From positions 9,311,188-9,375,187 of the forward strand of contig CM034101.1 of assembly GCA_019914945.1 (NCBI GenBank): a stretch of DNA of 64,000 bases, in the 5' to 3' direction. The position numbers and the translations under genes are program-made. Numbering within the stretch: position 1 is the stretch's first letter; every line of letters starts with the position of its first letter. Source of the DNA: Typha latifolia (lineage: Eukaryota; Streptophyta; Magnoliopsida; Poales; Typhaceae). The notes under the pieces were generated by a model that saw only the letters and a program-made list of their open reading frames with translations, made no database searches and was not told the DNA's origin. This document shows positions 10,594-22,849 of this stretch, piece after piece.

Positions 10594-12494
10594 CGCATGC
10601 GCGCTTGCACTCTTGGGCTCGGGCTCGTCGGAGCTGAGCCGCTGGCGAGAGGTCGGCCGCTAGCTGGCAACCAGTAGCCGGTGCCCTTCTCGCCAGCGCC
10701 AAGTCCTCCTCCCTTTCTTTTCTTCTTCTCTACTCTTCTTTTCCTTTCTTCTTCTTTCTTTCTTTCTTTCTTTCTCCTTCCTTTCTTCTTCTTCTCCATT
10801 CTCGGTCCCTCCTCTTGCTGCAACTGTGCTGGGCTTGGCCCATCACTATAGCAAAGAGGATTATTGTTTTTTAATATTAATTATATAATTATTTTCTAAT
10901 ATTAGGTAAATTAGTCTATTTAGATAATTAATTATTTTGATAATTTACACTCACTAATATAATTTTACTAAGTATTTTTAGTATAATAATTTATTAACTA
11001 TAATTATAAATATTGCCTATAAATTTATTTATAGTTTATTTATTATTTATTAGATTAATATATGTAGTCTTGTTGATTATAATCTTACATTTATATTTAT
11101 ATTTTATATAACTATTTTTAGTATATTATTGTTGTCTAATAGTTTGTATAAAATGAAATACTAGACTTGCATATTATTTTTGTATAATAGGATAATAACT
11201 ATTTTGCGTATAATTTATGATTAATTAAATAAGAGTAGGTATTACAAAATAAGCATTAATAATAATATTTTTTTAATTATATCTTTATTAAGTCATATAT
11301 ATAGTCGTCTTTGGTTATTTACAAAAAAGAGATAAATTACTATATACTTATTTGGTATTCTATAATTAGCAAACTAGGATTTTTATTAAATAAATATGAA
11401 TTATGGTAATAGCATATTAATATTATCACAATTAAATTTATCCTATGAATCTAATCAATTTTAAACCTAATAAAATATCATATTATACTCGAATGGATTA
11501 TAATCGGATAAATAACTAACTTTATGTTACTTAAACATTTTCAGACTCTCAATCCCCTAATTTGAGGCCTCGTGGATTTCATTATTATCTGATGGCATAT
11601 AGAGCTGATATTGATGATTGGGATGTTGAGAAATACATATGATTTCATTATCATCTGATTACCTGATTATCGAGTGGTCAATATACATCATATATGGTTG
11701 CATTTGGTACAATAGCATGGTCATGGTTGGCATGCATCATGTGTTATATTTGAGAGAGAGTTATGATGATAGTATGATATGATGATTTATTTATTCATTA
11801 TCGAGGATTATATACTTTTATTAGTTATGATATGTTATCTTCTTTTCATTTATATATTATTGAGGATACATTCATATACTCATTTATAACATGATGCTCA
11901 TTCTGATTCATATTATCTAGTATATAATTTACTCTTTGTTTGGCATCACTAATTCGGGGTAAGGTTTATTCACTGAGCCTTTTGTTCCTGACTCTATTTA
12001 TTTTCTAACCCTCTCAGATATGTGGTACGTGATAGCGACTTGAGATATCCTGAGAAGATATTTTAGATTGATGATGTGAGTTATAGATACGAGACAGTAT
12101 AGATGATAATTTGTATAGAAATTGAGTTGTATCGTTATTTATTATATTTGTACTTTATTGTATTAGATAATAATTTATATAATATATGTCAAATTATAGT
12201 GTATTCGTGTATCAGTTGTTTAGTAGTATCTTGATGGTTTGTATATTATTGTGAGCTAGTGTATATTATTGTGGACATGAATATTCATATGTTAACAGGT
12301 TTATTTGGTTAATAGTATGATTTATTTGGTGTTGGATTATGTGAGCATGGATATGTTAGCAGATATTATTTTATGATGTCATGATTATATGTGCACAGGA
12401 GTGTATCTGTACATGACGAGCCCCGCCTGTCCTATCGCGTGAGCCGTGTGGGCACGTGGGCGTGCATGTGCCCGTGCCGTGCGGTAGCGTTACA
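10317..12494 (+). mobile_element. giant LTR A1 (5' end missing)
   Basis: This matches the A-family order: a CT-rich zone, a 'gctgggcttggccc' hairpin near 10830, an AT-rich zone, 'gattcggggtaaggt' near 11953, 'gtacgtgatagcgacttgag' near 12026, and the GC-rich end ('cgtgcccgtgccg', then GCGTTACA) at 12494. The first roughly 60-100 bases are replaced by the E fragment. No PBS follows, so it is a truncated solo LTR. Confidence 0.8.
10530..10591. repeat. (TC)n microsatellite in A1
   Basis: About 30 uninterrupted TC units lie in the pyrimidine-rich zone of the LTR. The same position is expanded in A2 (13094-13151). The reverse strand gives meaningless Arg-Glu open frames. Confidence 0.95.
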
Positions 12495-12809
12495 TTAAAT
12501 ATAATTATTACTCCTTATAACAGTATTGAACTACATATTAGAATAACATATAGTTGTATTAGCTCATTTCTTCTGGTATTAAAATTAGAATAGTTATGCT
12601 TCTTCCACCCTTATTCCACCTTGTTGACATCGAGAATATGGAGGAATAGGGAGGAATAGAGATTGCAAAAACAAATTTGTTATTACTAAAATGATGGTTG
12701 TATTCTAGGAATTATTCCTATGTTTACTTGTATTCTAGAATAATAGTGTAACAATTATTTTTAATGTGATATAAAGTGAATGAAATGATGGAAAGAATTA
12801 CTATAATAC
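12495..12809. repeat. AT-rich spacer with a dispersed repeat
   Basis: Bases 12495-12620 are a diverged copy of 7690-7815. The rest contains 'attctagaataat', like the MITE at 6490. No gene is visible. Confidence 0.45.
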
Positions 12810-13091
12810 TGAAACAACCTAGCCCTAAAAAAAATTGTATTTTGAGCACGATGCGACTAGCCACGTTGTGGCCGGTTTAGTGCCCAAGCCAAAGCCTAGC
12901 ATGTGCGAAAATTTTCTCACCTGCCATGGTAGGCTATGGGGGCACCACGCAGCGTACCCCACCGTAGCCGTAGCTCCCTCCCTAACGCCTCTCTCTCTCT
13001 CTCTTTATCTCTCTCTCAATTTTTCTCTCTTTGGTCTCTTTCTCTCTCTTAGTCTCCTCTCTCTTCCCTTCTTGCAATCACCACCAAGGTG

Positions 13092-13154
<63 letters not shown>

Positions 13155-15820
13155 GTTCGCCAGAATTGAGCTGTCGGCGAGAGGTCGGTCGCTGACTGCC
13201 GAGCCCCCCCGCTGGCCTGGCTCCTCCTTCCCTCCCCTCATCTTTCTCTTCTCTTCTTCTCTTCCTCTCTTCTCTTTCTTCGTCTTTTCTTTTTCTTCCT
13301 GGATTCTTCTCCCTCTAACTGCTATAGTGCTGGGCTAGGCCTAACACTATAGCTGTTAGTGCTGAGCCGAGGCTAGCCGTGTGGTAGTGATGGGCCGTAG
13401 TGGTCTTCTTTATATTTTTTATTTTATTTAGCTATCTCTTTTCTTATTTAATGCAATATATTATTTTAATAATATATATTCATCAATATGATTTTTATTA
13501 ATTATAATTAGTATAATTAATGATTAATTATTTTACAAGCTATTAAACATAAATATAGGTAATATTATCTTTATTTATTTATTTATGTTTATATTAGATT
13601 TATAGATAGATTCGTAAATTATAATTATTAGATTTATAGACGTATACTAATATTCATATGATATACATTTAATGCAATTCTAATAATTTATTATACATTT
13701 TTTTGTAACTTATGAAATACTAGGCTTATTTATTTATTATTTTATAAAGTAAAGACTACATAATCCTTAATTAATTAGGATAGAGTGAGAACCACAACTT
13801 AGTTATAATTAGATTTTTATCTATATTTAAATGTTTATTTATAATTATAATTATATATATATATTTATTTATTTAGTATTTAGCCTTTTATTATATTTTA
13901 TTTTATAATGTCATACTTAGAAACTATCTTTTTTATCTGAAAAGGAGCAACCTTTTATTCTTATTTCAAATGTGACCTTTTATAATAATAGTATATTCTT
14001 AACATTAAAAGTTGATTTAAAATGTAAATCTAACTAATTATAAAGATAAGTAGAAATTCTAAAACCTAATAAATCATCATATTTTACATAAACGAATTTT
14101 AACTTAATAAACGGCTAATTTTATTTTACCTAAAATTTTCAAATCCCGAACCCCTTATATGAGATCCCGTAGACCTTATTAGTGATGAGTGACGGTTGAT
14201 TGGGTCTTCTAAACTGAGGTGAATAGTCTTATCCCTTATATGCCTTTCTCAAATTATGATATATAATATAATTATGTATATACATATTTTAGCCTCCAAC
14301 ATGATTATATAACTTTATCTAAAGATGATTCCAATTGAACATATTTTATCATTTATTTGACTAGACTGATCTGGGATATGAGTATGCTGGTGATATGTAG
14401 AGATGATTAGAGATGACTATACTGTTATGATTTTATATCTAGATGATCTCTAGCATGAGTATGCATGTGATAGACTAGTATGGGGATGCATGTGTTAGAT
14501 ATAGGGTTAGAGACTACATTGCATTATTTTTTTCTCTTAGCCTCTTTACTATCTAAATTTTTGAGTTATATGATCTGTTACAGTACTGGATAAAATGGAT
14601 ATGATTTGTCATTTAGAAGGAAAGTATGAAACCTAATTGATAGGATAGTTGATAGAAAGCGTGAGGATACCTGAGTGGGCGCGAGGGTTAGGACGCGCTT
14701 GGTGGATGATTGATCGTTTGATGTAGTCGCGATCCTGTAGCCTTACATTTGAGGCAGTTAGTCTATGTGCGCAACAAACATTTGAACACATGTCGTTCAC
14801 TAAGGTATATGTGGCGAGTTATTCTCACATATTTCTATCAGCTAGAAAGCTACTCAGTCTATAAGGATGTTGATACCCTTAGCGGATGGCAGGGTATGGT
14901 TATATTTGAAATACTCTTTGTAGTATATTCTGAGCCTTCGGGCATGATGTTGAAATCAGGTATCGAGTGTTGACTATTCACAATAGTTTAGTATGATAAT
15001 GATATTCAGAGATGACATTGATGATTGAGATGAATGCATATAATTTTATTATCATCTAATATACCTAATTATCGAGTGGTTAATATGCATCATATGTAGT
15101 TGCATTTGATAGTGTGGTCATAGTCGGCATGCCTCATGTGTCATATTTGAGAGGGAGTTATGATGAGGTATGACATGGAGATTATTTATACATTGCCAAG
15201 AATTCTATACTTTGATCAGTTATGACATGATATCTACATTTCATTTATATATTTTTGAGGATACATTTATATACTCATTCATGACATGATACTCCTAAGT
15301 GATTCATATTATCCAATACATGATTTACTCACTTTTTGACATTACTGATTCGAGTTTTTAGAACCCCTCCCCATATTACTATAGTACGTGATAACGACTT
15401 GAGATATCCTGAAAAGATATTTTAGAATAAAGATAAGGTGAGCTATAGACGTAAGATGGCATAGAAGATAGTTTATCTAGTTATTGAGTTATACCATTAT
15501 TTAATATTTGTAATCCATCGTATAAACACTAAATTGTATAATACGGGTCGGATTGTAGTGTACTATTGTATTAGTGATTTTAAGTTGTATCTTAATGGTT
15601 TGTCATGGCCTATGTGAGCTTTCCAGATTATATAGCGGCATAGTATGATTATTGTGGATTTAGATATGGATATGTTACAGGTTTATCTTGATGATGTCAT
15701 GATTTATTTTGTGATGGATTATGTGAGCAAAGGTGTAACTGTGCGTGACGGCCCCCGCCCGTTTTGTAGCATGCGTCGCGTGTGGGTGTGCATGTGTCCG
15801 TGCTAGGCGGGGGCATTACA
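12810..15820 (+). mobile_element. giant LTR A2 (5' LTR with primer site)
   Basis: This is a complete LTR of about 3.0 kb. It starts TGAAACAACCTAGCCC (family consensus TGTAACAACCC) and ends GCGGGGGCATTACA. The order is near-terminal inverted repeat (decayed here), CT-rich zone, AT-rich zone, conserved GC block (14650-14860) and GC-rich end. A tRNA-iMet primer site follows 7 bp after the end, which fixes its orientation and shows it once headed a full element. Only short, unreadable internal sequence remains. Confidence 0.88.
13094..13151. repeat. (CT)n microsatellite in A2
   Basis: About 29 CT units lie at the same LTR position as the array in A1. Confidence 0.95.
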
Positions 15821-15827
15821 ATTCATG

Positions 15828-15838
15828 TGGTATCAGAG
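15828..15838 (+). other. primer binding site (tRNA-iMet)
   Basis: TGGTATCAGAG lies 7 bp after the CA end of LTR A2. This is the standard start site for reverse transcription in plant gypsy and many copia elements. Confidence 0.9.
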
Positions 15839-16391
15839 TTAGGTTTAAGGAGAATCTGACAAACTATCAAGTGCAGTAGTTGTTGATTTTGTTTAGGGTT
15901 ACGCTAGTAGTCGATCTCTACGAGTTTGATATTAATTGATTGACATAGATGCCTAATTTATAATGTTGAGGTTATTAAATTTTGATGCTTGACGATATTG
16001 ATAGAAATAATTTGAGATATTAGTATATTGAGAATTTATCTAAGCTACTAATGTATAGAAAGAAATATTACTCAATCATGCATTGATGTTATTGATGTTA
16101 AGGTGTTATAGTTTATGGAGCATAATATTAGAGACGTATACATCTCTAAACATGTGGATGTGGTAAAGTGTAGAAATTCGTAAACATGTGAAGATATTTA
16201 TTTTATGCAGAAAGATTATTATTAATAATTTTTGAGATTATTCTGATCAAATATAACATATTTTTGGAATTTTGATCTTTTTATGAATACACTTGAGATT
16301 AGGAGATTGATGTAAAAATATATATGTGCAGATATTTTGTGTCTCTATGAGGGTTATAATTATTGATTGTGGATAGATAAGTAAGACATAT
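15839..16391 (+). mobile_element. internal leader of the A2 element (no coding seen)
   Basis: AT-rich sequence following the primer site. I could read no gag or pol motif in any frame. It is cut at 16392 by LTR F1. Confidence 0.45.
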
Positions 16392-17262
16392 TGTAACAGT
16401 CAAACCCTAAACACGTGCATAGCACCAGCCCACATGGCACTTACGTGGTACCTAACCATTTGGTTAGTTACTAATAATTAAATAAACCTGTATCAACATC
16501 ATAATTTTATCAACAACATCTAAACTAAAAATAACTCAAGTCTAATTATCAACAACATATAGATAACCCTACTTGGGCCCCACATAGGCCACAAAACATC
16601 ATCAAGAGCTTTTCACAACTACATATACATAGCGGTGGTATACATAATTATACAAGTACAAAATCACCTGCTAGAATATAAGACAAGGATAAAGACACAC
16701 TTTGAAAGATGTCAACTGATACATTAGATAATATAACTCATCTAGCGTATAAAATTAACCACACTTTACTCTTCACCCACTAGCAAAACTTCTAAGTATC
16801 CTGCTCCACTTGCTGACCTGGATTTTTGGAAAGGTGAAAATAAAGAAAGTCATGAGCAACGAGGAGAAAGACCCTCTTTAACCTCAATTCTGATTGATTG
16901 GATATCTCTCATAAGAAAGCGAAGGAAGATGCGATGATTTATTCCAGGAAATCCCCAACGGAAAATGCACACTATTCCTTCTTTTTTATTGAATCGGTCA
17001 TAACCACTATCTACATTCCACAAAATTGTGGACCACAAATAGGAGCTAATGAATAGAGACCCGCAATCCCGTAAAAAGACATCACGATCCCTTGTGGAAA
17101 AGAAAACAATTTTCTGAGATTGAAATACGGATATCAGATTCCTTTTAGGCTTAGTGAATAGATCTTACCCCAAATTATTAAAGTCAAATAAAAAGTAAAT
17201 CAAATATTGGATAATATGAATTAGAAAGAAGTATCATGCTATTAATGAACATATAAATGATC
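16392..17262 (-). mobile_element. giant LTR F1 (subfamily F, truncated)
   Basis: It starts TGTAACAGTCAAACCCTAAACACGTGC cut short here to the key part TGTAACAGTCAAACCC, and is the reverse complement of the last part of LTR F2 (43560-44064). Shared blocks include ACACGTGCAT, GGGCCCCACATAGGCC and 'cctgctccac'. It is missing everything beyond the 'gattcggggtaagg' block, where LTR G2 takes over. A chloroplast fragment sits inside it. Confidence 0.78.
16860..17146 (-). pseudogene. ycf4: chloroplast ycf4 fragment in nuclear DNA (NUPT)
   Basis: The minus strand encodes part of Ycf4, a thylakoid protein that helps assemble photosystem I. Motifs that match the plastid protein are [43 protein letters not shown] and VKEGL, and, before a frameshift, [13 protein letters not shown]. 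About 95 codons from the middle of the roughly 185-residue protein are present, with no start or end. At least two small indels (near 17040 and 17090) break the frame. On the left the LTR stops at 'gtcatgagcaa' and on the right it resumes at 'aggcttagtgaatag', which are adjacent in LTR F2. So the plastid piece was inserted with almost no loss of LTR sequence. It cannot be functional. Confidence 0.93.
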
Positions 17263-17280
17263 GGTTACGGTACCAAAAGA

Positions 17281-17760
17281 TCGGCTACGGAACGATTCCT
17301 TCAAAATCTGGATTTATTACAGGAATGAGTCCGCGCAACCGAACAAAAATATTCACCAAATATTCTCCGGTAGTCAAAAAATTATGAAGCCAAGTGGATT
17401 AGATTCGTAACTCTCTGGTCTACAATTTTTGTATTTACGCCCTTTGAAGATGCTAACTTCAATTAGGACGAAAACACGAAATAACGCGAGTGATGGTGGT
17501 GGTGATGAGTGGAGTGGATGCTAGGGTTATGGATGGGTATGGAGATGAAAGTGGATGGTGGATGTGCTTAAGAGATATAGATGAAGGAGACGAAGTGGTC
17601 GAGATCTCAAAGAAGTGGGAGGACTCGACAGACGAGGGAGATTAGAAGTTAGGAGAGACCTTGCCAACGGTAGAAGTGGAAGGATGGTGAAGAGGGAGGA
17701 GGGAGAGAGAATAGAGAGAAGATAGGAGGCATGAAATTTTGAGTGTACGGTAAGATGGAT
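17281..17760 (-). mobile_element. LTR G2 (partial copy of G1)
   Basis: This matches 1451-2110 in order: 'gattccttcaa', 'gagtccgcgcaa', 'ggtagtca', 'gtggtggtgatgagtggagtgg' type text, then 'gagggagattagaagt' and 'ccttgccaacggtag'. It has one copy of the unit that is duplicated in G1. A primer-site-like 'cggtaccaaaaga' lies just to its left, as expected for a minus-strand element. The U3 part is missing. Confidence 0.7.
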
Positions 17761-19003
17761 AATTTAATAGGGATATATTTGTCCAATAATATTCTAGAAG
17801 ATTAATGTTTCTTTTAAATCTTTAAGTTGATGATTATCAAATAGAGTAATGAGCATACGAAATATGACATGGATACAATTATTAGATTATGAATGATTTC
17901 AGTAGCTGAGACTTATTGTATGTATTTTTGGATGACATGATAGTATGTTTAGTTTAGAAGTTGCTAATTATGTGAATATGATTAGAAAGAAAAAATGATA
18001 ACGAAAGGAATTATATAGAGTGATGATAGTTTCTAAGTTGATAGCCTCATGACATATCTTGTATGACAGTGAAAATATATATTTGATTATTGATTTAGTT
18101 TTGAGTATTTTAGAGAATAAAAATATTATAGCATGACGACCGTGTATTTTGGGTGATGAATTTTAGTTACAAAATATACGGACTTAATTTTATTATGATA
18201 TGATTCTTAGGTGATATTAATGATGTTATAGAAGGACTTTGATTAAATTGTTTGGTATATATGGTGGACTTTGTTCGGAGGATGTAATAGAATATTAAAT
18301 TAAAACTTTTGAGGGGTTATCAAGTTTAGGTGATTTATTTATTAGAAATGAGATATGATGATTTTTTTTACATAGATATTAAATTGGATATTATGATATT
18401 GTCTTGATGATACAACAAGATAAGTATTTAGATAGAAGATGGAATTATATATGGAGTATATGACAGATATGACTGTGGATTATGGTCGATGGATGATTTG
18501 GAAGTTGAAATAATTGCTTCATAGAACGGTAATGAAAGGAATATGAAGGACTATGATCTTTCATTTACAATGTACCGATGGATGTTTACTATATTGCTAG
18601 ATGATAAACAGATCATGATATATAGAAAATGATTATATTAGCATTTATATAACTGTTGGCTTGGATGTATTATATTTTTACTAAAATTTACTGAGCAAGC
18701 CTTTTGGAATGATGAGATTGATCTTAATAATTCTAATGACTTACAAGTTTGCATTTGAATCTTAAGGTAAAGATATCTGATTAGGTGATAATGATTATAG
18801 GATTGATAATTCCATTATAGTTTGTGAATTTTTTATTTTTAATGAATTACAAATTGAGGATATGAGTTAATTTAGAGTGGATATGTTACTAAGGTTGATA
18901 ATTATTATTCTTGGGCGTCCGGTTATCAATATGAATATATTGGTTTCAACAATTTTATTGGTAGATCAGATCATAAAAGCATAAATAGCAAGAGATTGAT
19001 TAT
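17761..19003. mobile_element. AT-rich unassigned sequence, possibly A2 internal DNA
   Basis: This 1.2-kb stretch is about 70% A+T by eye. It has no open frame above 60 codons, no gene motif and no tandem repeat that I can see. It lies between the + strand LTR A2 and the - strand LTR A3, so it may be the decayed interior of one of them. This is inference only. Confidence 0.3.
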
Positions 19004-20999
19004 TGTAACGCCCCTGCCCAACATGGGCACGTGCTCGCCCATGCGCCCACATGGCACGTGCAGCGGTGCATGGAACAAGAAGGGTGAGGCTGCCACACAC
19101 GGATATATCCTATGCTCACATAATCCAACATCAAATAAATCATACTATTAACCAAATAAATCCGTTAACATATCCATATTTAAATCCACAACAACCATAG
19201 TAGACATTGCTAATCCATGTTAGGTCAACATCGAGACACATAATCTGGCAGGTCATAATCTGGCAAGGCGCCCATATAGGCCATAACAAACCATCAAGAT
19301 ATAACTAAAATAACTAATACATGTGTACACTATAATTCAACATGTATTATACAAATCATCTAATACAATAGAGTACAAATATCAAATAATGGTACAACTC
19401 AATATTTAGATAAACTATCTTCTATACCATCTCACATCTATAGCTCTCCTCATCATTCTAAAATATCTTCTTAGGATATCTCAAGTTGTTGTCACATACC
19501 ATATATATAAGGGGGTTAGAAAAAAAATAAAGAGAGTCATGAGAAAAAGACTCAGTGAATGGATCTTACCTCGAATTAGTGATGCTAAACAAAAAGTAAA
19601 TCATGTATTAGATAATAAGAATCACATATGAGCATTATGTTATAAATGAGTATATAAATGTATCATCAATAATATAGAAATAACATATAGATGACATGTA
19701 ATAAAGTGATCAATTCTCGACAATGTATAAACAAATCTTTATATCATACCATTATCATAACTCTCTCTCAAATATAACACATATGATGCATGCCGACCAT
19801 GACCATGCTATGATATCAAATGCAACCACATATGATGCATATTGACCTCTCGATAATAGGTATATCAGATGATAATGAAATCATATGCATTTCTCAACAT
19901 CACTATCATCATACTAGACCACTGTGCACAGTCAACATCCAGTATACAGTCTTAACATCATGCTCGAAGGCCATACTCTACCATCTGCAAAGAGTATCTT
20001 AATCATAACCATACCTTATCATCCGCTAAGGGTATCGATATCTATCCAGACCATACACTGTTCTAGCTGATAGAAACACATGAGGATAACTCACCACATG
20101 CCTTAACGAACGGTATGTGTCTGAATGTCTGCTGTGCACACAGACTAACCACCTCGAACGTGAGGCCATAGGATCGTGACTATGTCGAGCGATCAATCAT
20201 CCACCAAGCGCGTCCTAACTCTCGCACCTACTCGAGTATCCTCACGCTTTTTATCAACTATCATATCAATTAAATTTTATATTTTTTTTCTGTAAATGAC
20301 ATATTATATGCATTTTATCTAGTACTATAACAAGTCATACGCATTAGAATTTAGGTGGAAGAGGAGTCAAAATAAATAAATGATGCGATGGAATCTCTAA
20401 TCATATATCTAACACATGCATACCCCTGCTAGTCTATTACATGCACACTCATATTAGAGATCATCTCGACATAAAGTCATAATAGTATAATCATCTCTAT
20501 ATGTCATTAGCATACTCATATCCCAGATTAGTCTAATCAAATGAATGATAAAATATGCTCGACTGAAATTATCTCTAGATAAGGTCATATAATTATGATG
20601 GAGGCCAAAACATACATATACATAATTATATAATATATCCTAATTTATGAAATGCGTCTAAGGGATGATGCGAATTAGATCAGACCGGATCACATCAAAG
20701 GGAGATTGGGCTTAACGGATCAAGTCTAGTTATTTTATATGCTTATTTGCATTAGTTAGAGTCTTTTTAGGTTAGAATTTGTTAGTTAACTTCAGCTCTT
20801 TGCAGTTTTGGAAATATTCAAATGATATTCCACAAATGACGAAATATTATGAAACTACTTGGAGAAGATTGAAGATGTCTTGATCTACAACTTTTGTTTT
20901 TAAGGTTTCTCTAGATTCGGACTCTATCTAGGCAAAACAAAGAATCATTCCGAGAAGGATAAGGAAGGCTGATTTAGATAAGTTATTTTTCTCTTATTT

Positions 21000-21180
21000 A
21001 AGCACTTAAGACAAGTCTACTTAAATCATGTAAATCACTAAGGCAAGTTAAATTAAGTCATGTAAGCCTCTAAGGCAAGTCCTAGTTCGAGTCATATAAT
21101 CCTTTAGGGTTAGTCTAAGGCAAGTCCTAGTTTGAGTCATACAAGCCTTTAGGGCTAGTTCGAGTATGACTCATTGTACC
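21000..21180. repeat. U3 tandem repeat of family E (AAGGCAAGTC units)
   Basis: About four units of 33-45 bp are built on 'taaggcaagtc', 'agtcatgtaagcct' and, in the later units, 'ttagggctag'. The same repeat occurs reversed in LTR E3 (48960-49140). It lies just upstream of the TATA box, where LTR enhancers are usually found. Confidence 0.75.
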
Positions 21181-21187
21181 CGACCTC

Positions 21188-21197
21188 TATATATAAA
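21188..21197 (+). promoter_or_regulatory. TATA box of LTR E2
   Basis: CTCTATATATAAAGGGG follows the U3 tandem repeat. The same motif is found reversed in E3 at 48929-48936. Confidence 0.7.
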
Positions 21198-22193
21198 GGG
21201 GTTCGGCTTCTTTGTCTAGGCATGGAATTGAATGGAAAGAATATTGAGTTAAGTTAAGTTAAGTTTATTTACCTTGCATTACTTATCGTCTTTATCTTTT
21301 ACTGTAGCCGTAAGATCGTTGTTAACTTTCGAGGAGTAGATCTAAGTTAGAAACCCTAATTCTACCTCCAACCCATAGCCACCATCACCTCCAATAGTAT
21401 CCCTATCTTACGGCTGTCCACCACCACCCTTGGCTATCCACCACCCTCCGATGACCGCCGCAACGTCATATATTTAATATTCTACCCCGTTCTGACCTTG
21501 CTCCACTATTTTAGTTATATCTTTCCATCTCGACATCCGATTGACGTAAAACCAAAGCTATCCCTATCTCGTGAGGCTACTACCACCTAAATTTTCATAA
21601 TCATTATACGGATGAATCATTCCAAATCTGGTTCGTAACAGATAAGACTACTCAATTCTAATCAGAAGACATGAACCATGTATCCCTTACATCCGACAAC
21701 CAAATGTCAACTCATCGCTAGCAAGGTCCATAGAGTATCACATAAGGGATTCGAGATCTAAAAATGATTATGTAACATGAAATTAGATGTTTATCTAATT
21801 GAAATATGTTCATGTAAAATATGATGATTTATTAGGTTTTACAATTTCTACTTATCTTTATAACTAGTTAGATTTATAAATATAAATATAGATAAAAACC
21901 TAATTATAATTAAGTTGTGGTTCTCACTCTATCTTAAGTAATTAGGATTTTTATAGTCTTTACTTTATAAAATAATAAACAAATAAATAAGCCTAGTATT
22001 TCATATGTTACAAAATATGTAGTGGCCCAATTTCTAGAAAAGCAGATCTGGATTTGAATGAGTTGTAGATGCTTCTAAGTGTGGTGATATGACTCAGTCG
22101 GATTAGATCCACTCGCAACATTGTGTTCATTGGGATGAACCTATTTATCTAGTCTATGTTTGCTTGCGAGAATAAGGCCTTTTGCCAAGGGGG

Positions 22194-22310
22194 CATTCGA
22201 ACGCTAGGGACCCGCGTTCGAATGTGATCGTTAAAATGCCTACATGCATTTGCAATGATAAAGAACGGTATTTACGCGTTCGAACGCGATCGGGTGCGTT
22301 CGAACGCACT
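22194..22310. repeat. GTTCGAACGC cluster in LTR B
   Basis: Four copies, near 22194, 22214, 22277 and 22297. The first pair and the second pair are each spaced 20 bp, the same period as at 2218-2278. Two are the perfect palindrome GCGTTCGAACGC. Confidence 0.8.
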
Positions 22311-22375
22311 GCGGCAAAAATTGTTAGTTTGTTAGGGTTGTTTAACTTAGTTGATGAGTCCCTAGGGTGAGCCTC

Positions 22376-22383
22376 TATAAATA
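22376..22383 (+). promoter_or_regulatory. TATA box of LTR B
   Basis: GCCTCTATAAATATATGG lies between the palindrome cluster and the transcribed leader. Confidence 0.65.
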
Positions 22384-22821
22384 TATGGAGGAAACCCTAA
22401 TTGGAGATGAATCTAATAATTGATATCGGCATTGTGCCTTTATCTTCTTCTCATCTGTCTCTAACCATTAGCGCCCTCTCCTACCCCTTTCCTTCCACCG
22501 CCCAAGTCATTGGTCTCTTAACCTCTTCTACAACAACTTCTCCCCGTTCACACTAAGGAGTTAACCTAGCACTTATGTAGCCATTGGAGGGCTAACAAGC
22601 TAGGGTTATTTAACCTTTGGCCACTGTTTGGTCGATATCTCAAGATCTAACCATCCAAATCCTACAATCTTCGATTCATTGGAAAGCTATTTCCAAGAGC
22701 GACAACATATCTAAAATTCAGAAAGATCCATTGGTTAAATTGTTCGCAGATTCCTTCGAAAGTCACTAGCTTAATCGAGTCCAGAACTATTTCGGATCAG
22801 ACCAAGCTGGTTCGTAATAAC

Positions 22822-22834
22822 TAGTATTAGAGCC
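22822..22834 (+). other. primer binding site of element B (mutated)
   Basis: TAGTATTAGAGCC differs by two bases from the tRNA-iMet site TGGTATCAGAGCC. It lies directly after LTR B. Confidence 0.7.
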
Positions 22835-22849
22835 AGGTTCCTTGGACTG

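Larger units (their letters stand above)
20669..21640 (+). mobile_element. solo LTR E2 (complete, 972 bp)
   Basis: It starts TGCGAATTAG and ends GGTTCGTAACA, with TG...CA termini. The flanks GATGA (20664-20668) and GATAA (21641-21645) are a 5-bp target duplication with one later change. The LTR A3 sequence reads correctly across the site when E2 is removed. A tandem zone (about 21000-21180), a TATA box and a leader follow in the order of U3, R and U5. There is no internal domain, so it is a product of LTR-LTR recombination. Confidence 0.9.
19004..22017 (-). mobile_element. giant LTR A3 (split by solo LTR E2)
   Basis: It begins TGTAACGCCCCTGCCC with the GC-rich end, then runs through the A-family blocks in reverse order: 'ctcaagttgttgtcacatacc' near 19483, the conserved GC block (20040-20260) and 'aacatacatatacataattat' near 20610. 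LTR E2 interrupts it at 20669. It resumes at 21641 ('gataagactactc') and continues until LTR B cuts it at 22018. The CT-rich zone and outer end are lost. Confidence 0.82.
22018..22818 (+). mobile_element. LTR B (5' LTR)
   Basis: It starts TGTAGTGGCCC and ends near GGTTCGTAATA. It has the GTTCGAACGC cluster (22194-22310), a TATA box at 22376 and a pyrimidine-rich leader. A primer-site-like sequence and gag follow, so this is a 5' LTR. It shares layout with LTR G1 and the LTR at 290. Confidence 0.78.
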
